Assembly: GCA_900321035.1 (NCBI GenBank) | Contig: ONUH01000009.1 | Location: 22,193-86,192 of the forward strand | DNA length: 64,000 bases | Source of the DNA: an uncultured Selenomonadales bacterium | Lineage (GTDB): Bacteria; Bacillota; Negativicutes; Selenomonadales; Selenomonadaceae | Direction: 5' to 3' | In this document: positions 45,101 through 52,613 of the stretch, piece after piece | Layout: each line of letters begins with the position of its first letter | Numbering within the stretch: position 1 is the first letter of the stretch | Notes under the pieces: generated by a model | Databases searched by the model: none | What the model was told of the DNA's origin: nothing | Seen by the model: the letters and a program-made list of their open reading frames with translations, nothing else | Translations under genes and position numbers: made by a program

Positions 45101-45129
45101 TTGACGATTATCCGCGAAATCGCTACAAT
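45101..45129 (+). promoter_or_regulatory. Promoter of the symporter gene
   Basis: TTGACG (45101-45106), a 17-bp spacer and TACAAT (45124-45129) lie 60 bp upstream of the start. Confidence 0.7.
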
Positions 45130-45188
45130 GATATCCATGCGGGACGATATGACGCTCCGCCAGACGGAACAGAAAGGAAGGATTTTCC

Positions 45189-46484
45189 GTGGACCATCGG
45201 AACCCAAATACAAACGTAGACGAGACGGCGCGCGCCGTAATGGAGGCGAACCGCCCGCAGGGACAGGGCAGGCAGCTCGTGCTTTGGATCGCGGCGCTGG
45301 TCGTGGGCGGCTTCCTGGGCTGCATGGGCATTGCCCAGATCAACGAGCTGTTCTCCTTCATCGCCGCCGTCTTCACGCGGCTCTTCCAGTTCATCGCCGT
45401 GCCAACCATCGCGCTGGCGGTCATCACCACGCTGTCGGAGCTGGGCGCGGACAAGAACACGAAAAGCATTTTCGCCCACGCCGTCACCTATACGCTTCTG
45501 ACTACCTTCGCGGCGGCCTTCGTGGGCCTCGCGCTGTACCTCTGGGTCGCGCCGGGGAACCTGCCCGCCGAAGTCATCGGGCGCGGCGCGGCGGACGTGC
45601 CGCTGGAAAAACTCGGCTCCCTTTCCTACTATAACCATTTCCTGACCGTGGTGCCGAACAACATGCTCCAGCCGTTCCTGTCCGGCAATGTGCTGTCCAT
45701 CATCTTCATCGCGGCGGCGGCGGGCCTCGGCCTCGCCTTCATGCCGAAGACGGAAAACCGCGCGACGCTCCTGAAGGGCCTCCTGGGCGCGCAGGAGCTC
45801 CTGTTCACGATGATCCGCGGCCTGCTCTGGATCCTGCCGCTGGGCATCATGGCCTTCGCGGCGGAGCTTTCCGCGCAGATCGCGGCGGGCGTCATCGTCG
45901 GCGCCCTCGGCAAATACGTCGCCGTCGTCCTCGGCGGCAACGCCATCCAGTTCTTCATCGTACTGCCGCTGTTCCTCCTGGCCCGCGGCCTGAACCCGAT
46001 CCACGTATTCCGCCAGATGTCCCCGGCCCTCGCCGTCGCCCTCTTCACGAAGAGCTCGGCGGGCACGCTGCCGGTGACGCTGGCCTCGGCGGAACAGAAT
46101 CTCAAGGTCAATCCCGCCGTCTCCCGCTTCGTGCTGCCGATCTGTACCACCATCAACATGAACGGCTGCGCGGCCTTCATCCTCGTCACCTCGCTGTTCG
46201 TCATGCAGAACGCGGGCTTCGAGCTGACGCTGCCGACGATGCTCTCCTGGGTCGTCATTTCCGTGCTCGCCGCCATCGGCAACGCGGGCGTTCCCATGGG
46301 CTGCTACTTCCTGACGCTGTCGCTGATGTCCTCGGTGGGCGCGCCTCTCGGCCTCATGGGCGTCATCCTGCCGATCTACACCATCATCGACATGATCGAG
46401 ACGGCGGAAAACGTCTGGTCCGACTCCACCGTCTGCGCCATGACGAACCACGACCTGGAGGGGAAACTGGGCGACGCAGCGTAA
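45189..46484 (+). CDS. Dicarboxylate/amino acid:cation symporter (DAACS family)
   Basis: 431 residues with about eight membrane helices and two re-entrant loops. Family motifs are the Ser-rich hairpin KSSAGTLPVT and the helix-7 motif TTINMNGCAAF, where most relatives have NMDG; the Asn for Asp change may alter cation or substrate choice. HP2-like GNAGVPMGCYFLTL and TIIDMIETAENVWSDS close the transport core. It takes up glutamate, aspartate, serine/threonine or C4-dicarboxylates with Na+ or H+; the substrate is not resolved. It is monocistronic between its own promoter and terminator. Confidence 0.88.
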   Translation: MDHRNPNTNVDETARAVMEANRPQGQGRQLVLWIAALVVGGFLGCMGIAQINELFSFIAAVFTRLFQFIAVPTIALAVITTLSELGADKNTKSIFAHAVTYTLLTTFAAAFVGLALYLWVAPGNLPAEVIGRGAADVPLEKLGSLSYYNHFLTVVPNNMLQPFLSGNVLSIIFIAAAAGLGLAFMPKTENRATLLKGLLGAQELLFTMIRGLLWILPLGIMAFAAELSAQIAAGVIVGALGKYVAVVLGGNAIQFFIVLPLFLLARGLNPIHVFRQMSPALAVALFTKSSAGTLPVTLASAEQNLKVNPAVSRFVLPICTTINMNGCAAFILVTSLFVMQNAGFELTLPTMLSWVVISVLAAIGNAGVPMGCYFLTLSLMSSVGAPLGLMGVILPIYTIIDMIETAENVWSDSTVCAMTNHDLEGKLGDAA

Positions 46485-46506
46485 AATAGGATATTGTGAC
46501 AGACAA

Positions 46507-46547
46507 AACGGCCCCCGCGGGAATTCCGCAGGGGCCGTTCTCTTTTT
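46507..46547. terminator. Bidirectional terminator between symporter and rubrerythrin genes
   Basis: AACGGCCCCCGCGG pairs with CCGCAGGGGCCGTT, followed by T tracts, between convergent genes. Confidence 0.85.
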
Positions 46548-46553
46548 GTGCGG

Positions 46554-47126
46554 TTACTCCATTTCCTGCCGGATGGCGAAGAAGGACTGCGGGTGGCCGC
46601 AGACGGGGCACTCCTTCGGAGCTTCCACCGACTCGGCGATGAAGCCGCAGTTCGCGCACATCCAGAGCTTCTTCTCGCCGCGCTTGAAGAGACGCTCGTT
46701 CTCAACGTTGGCCAGCATCAGACGGTACTGCTGCTCGTGCCGCTTCTCGATCTCGGCGACGCGCTCGAAGAGATAGGCGATCTGCGGGAAGCCTTCTTCT
46801 TTCGCCTTTTTCGCGAATCCGGGGTACATGCTCGTCCATTCCTCGTTCTCGCCTTCCGCCGCCATTTTCAGGTGCTCGGACGTCGGCTTTGTCAGGCCGC
46901 CCAAGAGCCAGAACCAAATCTTCGCGTGGGCGCGCTCCTGCGCCGCCGTCTCGTCGAGGACGTCCGCGATCTGCCGCGCCATTTTCGGGTCTTTCTCCGC
47001 CTGACGGGCAAAGAAGGTGTATTTGACGTGGGCCTGCGATTCCCCGGCGAAGGCCGCCGCCAGGTTCTTCTCCGTTTCCGTGCCTTTCAGCCGCTTCATT
47101 TCTTCCAGTGCCTTGTTTTCGTCCAT
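46554..47126 (-). CDS. rbr: Rubrerythrin
   Basis: 190 residues. The ferritin-like di-iron domain has ligand helices [24 protein letters not shown] and [12 protein letters not shown]-terminal rubredoxin domain has CANCG and CPVCGH. It reduces hydrogen peroxide in the cytoplasm of anaerobes using NADH-linked electron donors. Length is standard. GGGGGAAAATGAG precedes the ATG. It is monocistronic. No PerR gene is adjacent, and an operator was not recognised. Confidence 0.93.
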   Translation of the reverse strand: MDENKALEEMKRLKGTETEKNLAAAFAGESQAHVKYTFFARQAEKDPKMARQIADVLDETAAQERAHAKIWFWLLGGLTKPTSEHLKMAAEGENEEWTSMYPGFAKKAKEEGFPQIAYLFERVAEIEKRHEQQYRLMLANVENERLFKRGEKKLWMCANCGFIAESVEAPKECPVCGHPQSFFAIRQEME

Positions 47127-47164
47127 CTCATTTTCCCCCTTAATAAAACTTACGAAACTGATAT

Positions 47165-47195
47165 ATATTTCGCCGCGAGGGGCGGAAATTCCTGC
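47165..47195. repeat. Small TTTCGCCGCG repeat, copy 1
   Basis: TATTTCGCCGCGAGGGGCGG followed by AAATTCCTGC closely matches 48139-48168. It lies upstream of rbr and downstream of the secreted-protein gene. Confidence 0.5.
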
Positions 47196-47267
47196 GTGAG
47201 AATGACTTTCATGTGGCGGCGTTTTCCGCCGGTTCCGCCCCCGCCTTTCGCTACACGGTCGCGCAGG

Positions 47268-48095
47268 TTATTGCTTCTTCAGCGAGAACCCCTGCCATGA
47301 ATCGAGCAGCAGCTGTTTCATGCCGTTCGGCTGGATTTTCGCTTCCCGCAGCGCCTGCACCGGATGCCAGCGAATCGACGCCTTGAGCCGCTCGTCGGCG
47401 CCCGCTCCGTAGCCGGCGGCAAATTTCGAGGAAAACTCCGAGAATGCGCTTTGGCTCAATTCGTTGCCCTGGCGTGTCTCGGCATGGTCGAAGACGGCCT
47501 CCGGCGTGCCCTGCTCAGCGTAGATCCCGTAATTCCCGAATTCGGAAGCGATCGTCTGGATTTGCAGCGCGCCGTTCTGGAGGGAAACGCTTTGCAGCGA
47601 TACGCGGTATCCGGCGCCGCCGACCCGGGTCAGCGTGAAAACATGGTAATACGTGAAGCCGGTCTGTGCTTCGCGGACTGCGCTTTCCAAATAGCGAAGG
47701 TTCGGGTCGATCTCATCGTCGGTGAAGATGACGGCGACGGGGTCGAGCCGCTTGCCGTTGGCGCTGATCTCATACGCATAGAGCTTTCGGGACACGGGGA
47801 CGGAGGCGATATGCTCCCACGCCGAGCGCTCGTTTTCGTTTCGCGGTTCCGCCTCCTCCGGCACGCCGTTTCTCATTTCCTGCAAAAAGAGAAGCTCGAT
47901 CCGGCCATTCCTGTCGAGGTCCGTGACCGCGAAATCGCCGCTCTCCCGCAGGCGCATTTCCAGGTCGTCGCCGTGCGTGGTCGGCAGATTCAAGATGACG
48001 TCAATCTGTTCCTCCGGCGAGGCCGCTTCCGCCCCGCCGCTGAAAAAGCAGGCGGCAGCCGCCAGCGCGATTCCCAACGCTTTCTTACAATTCAT
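47268..48095 (-). CDS. Secreted protein of unknown function
   Basis: 275 residues. Signal peptide NCKKALGIALAAAACFFSGGAEAA with cleavage near residue 25. The mature region has DLDRNGRIELLFLQE (about 60-75), an EF-hand-like Asp pattern often seen in FG-GAP/VCBS-like or dockerin-like calcium sites, then beta-rich segments. No family is recognised. It shares the MNCKK opening with the secreted protein at 31836. The gene is bracketed by two copies of a small palindromic repeat (47165, 48139). Confidence 0.65.
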   Translation of the reverse strand: MNCKKALGIALAAAACFFSGGAEAASPEEQIDVILNLPTTHGDDLEMRLRESGDFAVTDLDRNGRIELLFLQEMRNGVPEEAEPRNENERSAWEHIASVPVSRKLYAYEISANGKRLDPVAVIFTDDEIDPNLRYLESAVREAQTGFTYYHVFTLTRVGGAGYRVSLQSVSLQNGALQIQTIASEFGNYGIYAEQGTPEAVFDHAETRQGNELSQSAFSEFSSKFAAGYGAGADERLKASIRWHPVQALREAKIQPNGMKQLLLDSWQGFSLKKQ

Positions 48096-48138
48096 CGTGC
48101 ATCCTCCCGTCGTATCATTTTTGAAAATATCTCTTCGT

Positions 48139-48168
48139 ATATTTCGCCGCGCGGCGAAAATTTCCTGC
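48139..48168. repeat. Small TTTCGCCGCG repeat, copy 2
   Basis: TTTCGCCGCGCGGCGAAA is a perfect palindrome followed by ATTTCCTGC, the same order as copy 1. Confidence 0.5.
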
Positions 48169-48176
48169 CGCGAAAA

Positions 48177-48217
48177 AAGGCTTTTGCCAAAGCGAACGTC
48201 GTTGGGGCAAAAGCCTT
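48177..48217 (-). terminator. Terminator after the NapH-like gene
   Basis: AAGGCTTTTGCC / GGCAAAAGCCTT forms a perfect 12-bp stem, followed on minus by a T run. Confidence 0.9.
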
Positions 48218-48220
48218 AAT

Positions 48221-48811
48221 TTATGGGTTGGATTCTTTTTTCGCGCCCGCTTTCATCCTGCAGATCATTTGCGTCATGGTGCCCATGGGGCAGTACACGC
48301 ACCAGGAGCGGGGCTTGTAGGCCAGCATAGTCAGGATGCCGAGGATGGCCGAGGTCAGCATCATGCTGTAGAAGCCGAAGGCGAACTGTGCGGCCCACGG
48401 CTCCGCGCCGCCCGCGTAGGCGAAGCTCCACGGCACGGGAATCGACCAGAACAGCGTCACCGTCTCGCGCAGCTCCGCCGCGCCCGTGTAGACTTGATAC
48501 GTCATGCAGAGCATATTGGCGAACATCGCCATGAAGAACGCAAGGAATCCGTAGCGGAACGCCTTGCTCTTCATCCAGTCCGGTACGTCCTTCCGCCGGG
48601 AGAAGCCCTTCTGCCCGCCCAGCGCGCGGAGCAGCTGGCCCCGGTCGCAGTAGCGGTTGCAAAAGCCCTTGCTGCCGACGCCCACGGCGAAGATCAGCGG
48701 CAGGAAAAAGCTGATCAGTCCCAGCCACGCGAACAGGATATGGAAAAATCCCATGGCGAAATAGACGACCGACCATATCCATAAATAATTGTACCAATGC
48801 GATTTTTTCAT
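48221..48811 (-). CDS. Membrane 4Fe-4S protein (NapH/polyferredoxin-like)
   Basis: 196 residues from the ATG at 48811; the stop of the upstream ferredoxin gene overlaps it in an ATGA, so translation is coupled. Four or so membrane spans (WIWSVVYFAMGFFHILFAWL, FFLPLIFAVGVG, FLAFFMAMFANMLC, SMMLTSAILGILTML) are combined with Cys motifs CNRYCDRG and CVYCPMG, as in NapH/YccM/NosR-type membrane Fe-S proteins. It lacks the two C-terminal ferredoxin motifs of full NapH; these are supplied by the separate upstream gene. It probably passes electrons across the membrane to an unknown partner. Confidence 0.78.
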   Translation of the reverse strand: MKKSHWYNYLWIWSVVYFAMGFFHILFAWLGLISFFLPLIFAVGVGSKGFCNRYCDRGQLLRALGGQKGFSRRKDVPDWMKSKAFRYGFLAFFMAMFANMLCMTYQVYTGAAELRETVTLFWSIPVPWSFAYAGGAEPWAAQFAFGFYSMMLTSAILGILTMLAYKPRSWCVYCPMGTMTQMICRMKAGAKKESNP

Positions 48812-49011
48812 GGCCGATCCTCCACCCGGATGACGGACGCCGGGCACTCCTTCGCGCAGAGGCCGCAGCCGATGCAGAGCGCGTCGTCCACCACGGAATA
48901 CGAGCCTTTCCATACCGTGATCGCGCCCCGGGGACAGACCTCCATGCATGCGCCGCAGGCCACGCAAAGCATTGTATCGACTACCGCGTGCCGTTTCGAT
49001 TGATTCGCCAT
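48808..49011 (-). CDS. 2[4Fe-4S] ferredoxin
   Basis: 67 residues with two complete cluster motifs: CVACGACMEVCP and CIGCGLCAKECP. It is a small cytoplasmic electron carrier. The stop overlaps the start of the membrane Fe-S gene by 4 bp, so the two probably make one electron-transfer unit. AGGAGG lies before the ATG. Confidence 0.92.
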   Translation of the reverse strand: MANQSKRHAVVDTMLCVACGACMEVCPRGAITVWKGSYSVVDDALCIGCGLCAKECPASVIRVEDRP

Positions 49012-49146
49012 CGTATCCTCCTTTTTCTCTGTCGCTTCTTCTATTTTATCATTTCGGCTCCTGTTCCTGCAACAAGCTTTGCGCCGCGCCCTGTTGTATT
49101 TCTCTTTTCCTCCGTCATGTAAAGGGACGGAGAAAGGAGGGGGGAC

Positions 49147-49311
49147 ATGCAGATCGAACGCGTAAACTTCGCCGACATCTTAGTGGCGTCTGCGTTGGGC
49201 GCCGGGCTCATCCTGACGATCCTGTTCGAGCAGCAGGAGCTTTCCATGAGCATCGCCAGCGGCCTTTTGGGGTATCTGGGCGGCGTCAAGATCGCGGCGC
49301 GAAGACCGTAG
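49147..49311 (+). CDS. Small membrane protein (54 aa)
   Basis: ATG at 49147 follows AAAGGAGGGGGG. The product has a short polar start (MQIERVNFADI) and two hydrophobic segments (LVASALGAGLILTILF, about 12-28; SIASGLLGYLGGVKIAA, about 35-50), ending in basic RRP. Size, two-span topology and position just before a peptidoglycan amidase gene resemble a phage-type holin with endolysin. That is inference; no holin family was recognised. It was found by reading the bases, as it is short. Confidence 0.6.
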   Translation: MQIERVNFADILVASALGAGLILTILFEQQELSMSIASGLLGYLGGVKIAARRP

Positions 49312-49318
49312 AGGAGAG

Positions 49319-49376
49319 GGAGGAGTGAGGAGTGAGGAGTGAGGAGTGGAGTGTGGAGAGTGGAGAGTGAAGAGAG
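49319..49376. repeat. Purine-rich simple repeat
   Basis: Four near-perfect GTGAGGA/GGAGTGA heptamers are followed by GGAGAGT units. All bases on the plus strand are A, G or T with no C. It lies between the small membrane protein and the amidase gene. Confidence 0.85.
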
Positions 49377-49435
49377 GGACGCGTTTTTTGAACCATCTCG
49401 GATTCACTGACGGACATACGAAGGAGGAGATTGTT

Positions 49436-49930
49436 GTGGAGGCTGTATCTGTTTTGGAACGGGGGCTTTTCTTCCCCCCGGAGCTGCTTGTCCTGCGGGA
49501 TGCGACGGAACTGATCGTCCTGCACCATACCGGCGGCGCGGCAGGCGAGGACCCGTCGGCGGCGGAAATCGACGCGATACATCGCGGCCAGCGCTGGCTG
49601 GGCGTCGGGTATCATTATCTGATCCGGAAGGACGGGACCGTCGAAAGAGGCCGTCCCGCGCCTGTGGTGGGCGCGCATACGGCAGGGGTGAACGCCCGGA
49701 GCGTCGGCGTCGCCCTCTGCGGGAACTTCTGTGAGGAGGAACCCACGGCGGCCCAGGTGGAGTCCTGCGCCATGCTGCTGGCCGTCCTTGCCTCGGCCTA
49801 CGACGTGCCGATGGACGCGGAGCATATCGTGGGGCATCGCGACCTTGCCGCCACCGCCTGCCCCGGCGACGCGCTGTATGCGAGGATAGAGGAGATCATC
49901 GGAAAAGCGATATGGTACTGCGAGCAATAA
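49436..49930 (+). CDS. N-acetylmuramoyl-L-alanine amidase (amidase_2/PGRP type)
   Basis: 164 residues from the GTG at 49436, chosen for AAGGAGGAG 5-6 nt upstream; the frame is open to 49346 but that part is the purine repeat. Zinc ligands are His in IVLHHTGG and in IVGHRDLAATACPGD (His plus Cys). GVGYHYLIRKDGTVERGRP, GAHTAGVNARSVGVALCGNF are family-typical. It cleaves the bond between MurNAc and L-Ala. There is no signal peptide, as in phage endolysins, which need a holin. The 54-residue membrane protein upstream is a candidate. No other phage genes are nearby. Confidence 0.88.
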   Translation: MEAVSVLERGLFFPPELLVLRDATELIVLHHTGGAAGEDPSAAEIDAIHRGQRWLGVGYHYLIRKDGTVERGRPAPVVGAHTAGVNARSVGVALCGNFCEEEPTAAQVESCAMLLAVLASAYDVPMDAEHIVGHRDLAATACPGDALYARIEEIIGKAIWYCEQ

Positions 49931-49961
49931 AAGAGGCCGTCCCGAAAGGGGCGGCCTCTTT
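49930..49961 (+). terminator. Terminator after amidase gene
   Basis: AGAGGCCG-TCCC / GGGG-CGGCCTCT stem with GAAA loop, then TTTCTG. Confidence 0.85.
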
Positions 49962-49964
49962 CTG

Positions 49965-49992
49965 TTGCGTTTGGCAGAAACTGCGCTATACT
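49965..49992 (+). promoter_or_regulatory. Promoter of small RNA
   Basis: TTGCGT (49965-49970), a 16-bp spacer and TATACT (49987-49992) lie 10 bp upstream of the structured RNA. Confidence 0.5.
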
Positions 49993-50001
49993 ATAAACAG
50001 G

Positions 50002-50085
50002 AAAAGGTGCTGCCGACAAACGGCCAGCCCCATATATAGTAAGCTAAATGAGTTTAGCCGCCTGCCGTATGGCAAACACCTTTTT
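50002..50085 (+). ncRNA. Structured small RNA related to type I antitoxin RNA (toxin ORF absent)
   Basis: An 8-bp closing stem AAAAGGTG (50002-50009) / CACCTTTT (50077-50084) encloses three hairpins: GCTGCCG/CGGCCAGC (50009-50028), GCTAAA/TTTAGC (50043-50058) and TGCC/GGCA (50063-50074). The first 29 nt match the antisense RNA at 59085-59056 (24 of 29). The minus strand of the right half matches the toxin mRNA leader at 58801 (AAAGG, TGTTTGCCATA, GGCGG). TTGACG at 50120-50115 on minus could drive the opposite RNA. It looks like a toxin locus with the toxin gene removed. Confidence 0.6.
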
Positions 50086-50116
50086 GATAATATTACGGCG
50101 AATGCTTGTGCGTTCG

Positions 50117-50677
50117 TCAAGCGGTCTGCATCGCTTTCCGCAGCCGTTTCAGCGCCCTGCCCTTGACCACCGCCGCCGTCTGCTGGCTCATGCCGAGCCG
50201 CGCGGCGGCTTCCTTTTGCGTCAGCCCGTCCGCGTACAGCATCGTCAGCAGGCGTCGGGGCTTTTCCGCCAGGGGCGCGAGCATCGTGCGGAAGGCGTCC
50301 TCCGCCTCGAACCGCGCCGTCTCATCCCTGGGGTCGGGCACGGCGGCGAAAGGATCTTCCCCGTCCTCCGTCTCCGCCGGCAGGACCTCCCGCTGCCACT
50401 GACGCCGCGCCTTCTTGAAAAGCGTGCGCAGATCGCCGTACACCGTCGCCTTCGCATAGCCGGGGAAGGGAACGCCCCGTGCCGGGTCGTAGAGACGGAC
50501 CGCGCGGAGAAAGCTCTCCCGCGCCGCGGCAAGCGCGTCCTCGCCCAGCGGAGCAAGATGCGCCTGCCCTGCGGCTTTCCGGCAAAGCCCCTCGTACTGC
50601 AAAAGCAAATGCGTCATGGCCTCCTTGTCGCCGCTTTTCGCGGCTGCAATCCAATGTTCTTCTGTCAAAGTCCTCAC
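50117..50677 (-). CDS. Sigma-70 family RNA polymerase sigma factor
   Basis: 186 residues in the longest frame (GTG at 50677). A TTG at 50668 has the better ribosome-binding site (AAGGTGAGG) and may be the true start. Region 2 is seen in EDALAAARESFLRAVRLYDPARGVPFPGYAKATVYGDLRTLFKK. Region 4 is an HTH in DGLTQKEAAARLGMSQQTAAVVKGRALKRLRKA. It belongs to the alternative sigma-70 group without region 1; the regulon is unknown. No anti-sigma gene is adjacent. The -35 of the small RNA locus minus promoter overlaps its stop. Confidence 0.8.
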   Translation of the reverse strand: MRTLTEEHWIAAAKSGDKEAMTHLLLQYEGLCRKAAGQAHLAPLGEDALAAARESFLRAVRLYDPARGVPFPGYAKATVYGDLRTLFKKARRQWQREVLPAETEDGEDPFAAVPDPRDETARFEAEDAFRTMLAPLAEKPRRLLTMLYADGLTQKEAAARLGMSQQTAAVVKGRALKRLRKAMQTA

Positions 50678-50918
50678 CTTTCGGCGAGGAACCGGTTCCT
50701 CATGAATTAGCGCTTGCCCATAGTCTGCGCCTTTTCATCGGGAACCGCAAAAGCCGAGCGGACCGCGGCTCGACGTTTTGCTTCGCCGACGCGGAGCGCC
50801 GATTGCGTGCCGGCAGGCTTTGTGATAAGATACAGACACAGAGCGGGGCCGACCGGCGGCGCCCGCGGACTCGCGTATTGGGCAAGGAACGTCATTCGGG
50901 AAAGGAAGCGGTGGTAAA

Positions 50919-51422
50919 ATGCGTGCGGTTTCGACATTTGCAAAAAAGATCGTTTTGGCGGCGGCAGTCTCGGCGATGCTCCCCGTGGGATTCGCCTGCG
51001 CTGCGCCGCAGACGGCTCAGGACCCGGCGATTGCGTACCGGCAGGCGGAGAACGCGGCGGACGAATTCCTCGGATTCTGGGAGGAAGCCCTCGAAGGCGA
51101 AATCCGGCTGACCATCACAAAAGCCGAGAAAGGCTGGTACGGCGTCGAAGTCAGCCATCGGCGGAACGAGCGGCAGGTGGACATGTGGACCATGACGGCG
51201 AAGCCGGCGGGCGATCACGTCATGCAGTATACGGACGGCAATCACATCCTCCTGACGTACGGCCCGCAATATATAGAAAAAGAAGAATTCCTCTACCGCA
51301 ACGGCACGGGCACGATCCGCATGGTCGGCCCCAAGCAGGTCAAATGGCAGGACGATCAGGACCACAAGGCCGACGACGTCTTGTTCATCCCCCTGCGCTC
51401 GCCTCTCGGCGGCGGCCTATAA
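50919..51422 (+). CDS. Secreted protein of unknown function
   Basis: 167 residues. The signal peptide (RAVSTFAKKIVLAAAVSAMLPVGFACAA) is cleaved near residue 28. The mature part begins with a helix (PAIAYRQAENAADEFLGFWEEALEG) and then alternating strands (IRLTITKAEKGWYGVEVSHRR, MWTMTAKPAGDHVMQYTD, ILLTYG), suggesting a small beta-barrel or lipocalin-like fold. I recognise no family. Likely periplasmic. A strong terminator follows at once, so it is monocistronic. Confidence 0.65.
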   Translation: MRAVSTFAKKIVLAAAVSAMLPVGFACAAPQTAQDPAIAYRQAENAADEFLGFWEEALEGEIRLTITKAEKGWYGVEVSHRRNERQVDMWTMTAKPAGDHVMQYTDGNHILLTYGPQYIEKEEFLYRNGTGTIRMVGPKQVKWQDDQDHKADDVLFIPLRSPLGGGL

Positions 51423-51435
51423 AGACAAACGAACC

Positions 51436-51470
51436 GCCCCCGGGCTTCCGTGTTGGAAGTTCGGGGGCTT
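51436..51470 (+). terminator. Terminator after secreted-protein gene
   Basis: GCCCCCGGGCTTCC pairs with GGAAGTTCGGGGGC around a GTGTT loop, 13 bp after the stop. Confidence 0.8.
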
Positions 51471-51630
51471 TGCTGTGCAATCTCCCGCGGGCGGCGGGGG
51501 GAGTTTACGCCTCTCGGCGACTATTCTTTCCGAGCTATTTCCGCGCGGTTTGCCGCTGCGAGCCCATGACTGCCCTGAGGGCGGCGAAAATACCGCGTCG
51601 GACGCCAAAGGCGGGCGGCGAAAAATTCCC

Positions 51631-51659
51631 TTGACGAATACGAACATATATTCTATAAT
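51631..51659 (+). promoter_or_regulatory. Strong promoter for the 183-aa gene
   Basis: TTGACG (51631-51636), 17-bp spacer and perfect TATAAT (51654-51659). Confidence 0.75.
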
Positions 51660-51751
51660 AACACTCGTGTTTGTGGTTCGCGCGCGAGGAGGGCTTGCCC
51701 CGCCCGGCTCGCGCCTTCGTGCGGAAAAATTTATATTGGAAAGAAGGAAAA

Positions 51752-52303
51752 ATGCCAATGGAAAACATGCTTCCCAAAGATTCCGAGATTGCGGCCCTGC
51801 TCCCGGAGTACACCGCCGAGGGCGATGTGACGCGCATTGTGCTGACGAACGGCACGGCGCTGATATTCCGCCGCACGATGCGCGCCACGCTGTCTGCGCT
51901 GGCACGCCGCCGCTGCAAGGACGTGACGCTCCTGCGGCGCTGGGCGGCGCGATACACCCGCCGCAGGCTCAACAATCCCATCGCTGCCTCCGCCGACTTG
52001 GTGCTGGTCCCGGTGAAGACACGGCGCCCGAGGATATGCGGCGACAACACCATGGCCCATATCAACGTGGCGGCCATGGAGGCCGAAAAATCGGAGGAAA
52101 AGCCGGAGCCCCGGCGGAAGGGCCCCTTGCAAAAGAAAGGCCGCCCCGCGATCATCTCGCTGCCCGGCGGCGTCTCGGTCCGGGCGCTTTGGAGCGAACG
52201 GACGACGGCGGCGCATATCGGCGACGCCCGGCGGATTCAGGCCGATCTGGTGCGCGATCAGGAGGAAGCGGTATTGAGGCGGCTTTCGGTGCACAGGACA
52301 TAG
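51752..52303 (+). CDS. Uncharacterised protein with faint ComK-like pattern
   Basis: 183 residues from the ATG at 51752 (AAGAAGGA upstream). It is rich in Arg (ALARRRCKDVTLLRRWAARYTRRRL). The order LVLVPVKTRRPRICGDNTMAHI followed by IISLPGGVSVRALWSERTTAAHI recalls ComK, where a hydrophobic-Pro strand, a Cys-containing turn, a His-Ile and a final short ordered strand occur in that order; similarity is weak and could be chance. No signal peptide or membrane span is present. It has its own strong promoter and terminator. A DNA-binding role is only a guess. Confidence 0.5.
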   Translation: MPMENMLPKDSEIAALLPEYTAEGDVTRIVLTNGTALIFRRTMRATLSALARRRCKDVTLLRRWAARYTRRRLNNPIAASADLVLVPVKTRRPRICGDNTMAHINVAAMEAEKSEEKPEPRRKGPLQKKGRPAIISLPGGVSVRALWSERTTAAHIGDARRIQADLVRDQEEAVLRRLSVHRT

Positions 52304-52613
52304 AGAACAGACCATAACAATCACGAAACCCCCGCAGGATATCCCTGCGGGGGTTTCGTGCTTTCCGCCATTAAAACTCATGAACCTTGCCGTCCGGGGA
52401 GTCCGCTGGACTCCCGCGCTTCGCGTCCCCTCAAGGGGGGCGACGGCCCGGTGGACTGTCGAATGGCGCGCGTAGCGATGCAACCTAAGCCTTCCCCTCA
52501 AGGGGAAGGCTTTTATACGCTTCGCGCGTCACTTCTCCTCCGCACCGATTTTTGTCCGCCCCTGGGGGGGCGGGGGACCGCGAAGCGGTGGTGGGGGGAT
52601 TCACGCTCTGGGT
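52304..52613. other. Terminator and palindromic repeats between 183-aa gene and autotransporter
   Basis: 310 bases. After the terminator (52322-52360) come G/C-rich palindromes: GAGTCCGCTGGACTC (52401-52415), CCTTCCCCTCAAGGGGAAGG (52490-52509), and GACCGCGAAGCGGT (52577-52590). These resemble parts of the 58360-58725 cluster. No gene. Confidence 0.6.
52322..52360 (+). terminator. Terminator after 183-aa gene
   Basis: CACGAAACCCCCGCAGG pairs perfectly with CCTGCGGGGGTTTCGTG. Confidence 0.85.

Larger units (their letters stand above)
51423..51751. other. Intergenic region before the 183-aa gene
   Basis: 329 bases. It starts with the terminator at 51436-51470; the middle (51480-51620) is G/C-rich without supported frames; then comes a strong promoter (51631-51659) and a leader of about 90 nt containing GAAGGA as ribosome-binding site. 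Confidence 0.6.

Noticed and set aside
44557..45213. Longer N-terminus for the PNPOx-like protein
   Set aside because: The extra 58 codons cross the opposing promoter of the symporter gene, and a well-placed ribosome site supports the ATG at 45039.
49319..49376. CRISPR-like array in the purine repeat
   Set aside because: Units are 7 bp without spacers; it is a simple-sequence repeat. No CRISPR array was found anywhere in the window.
50002..50085. tRNA because of the cloverleaf-like outline
   Set aside because: No T-loop, anticodon-arm or acceptor consensus; the fold is explained by homology to the type I antitoxin RNA and toxin leader.
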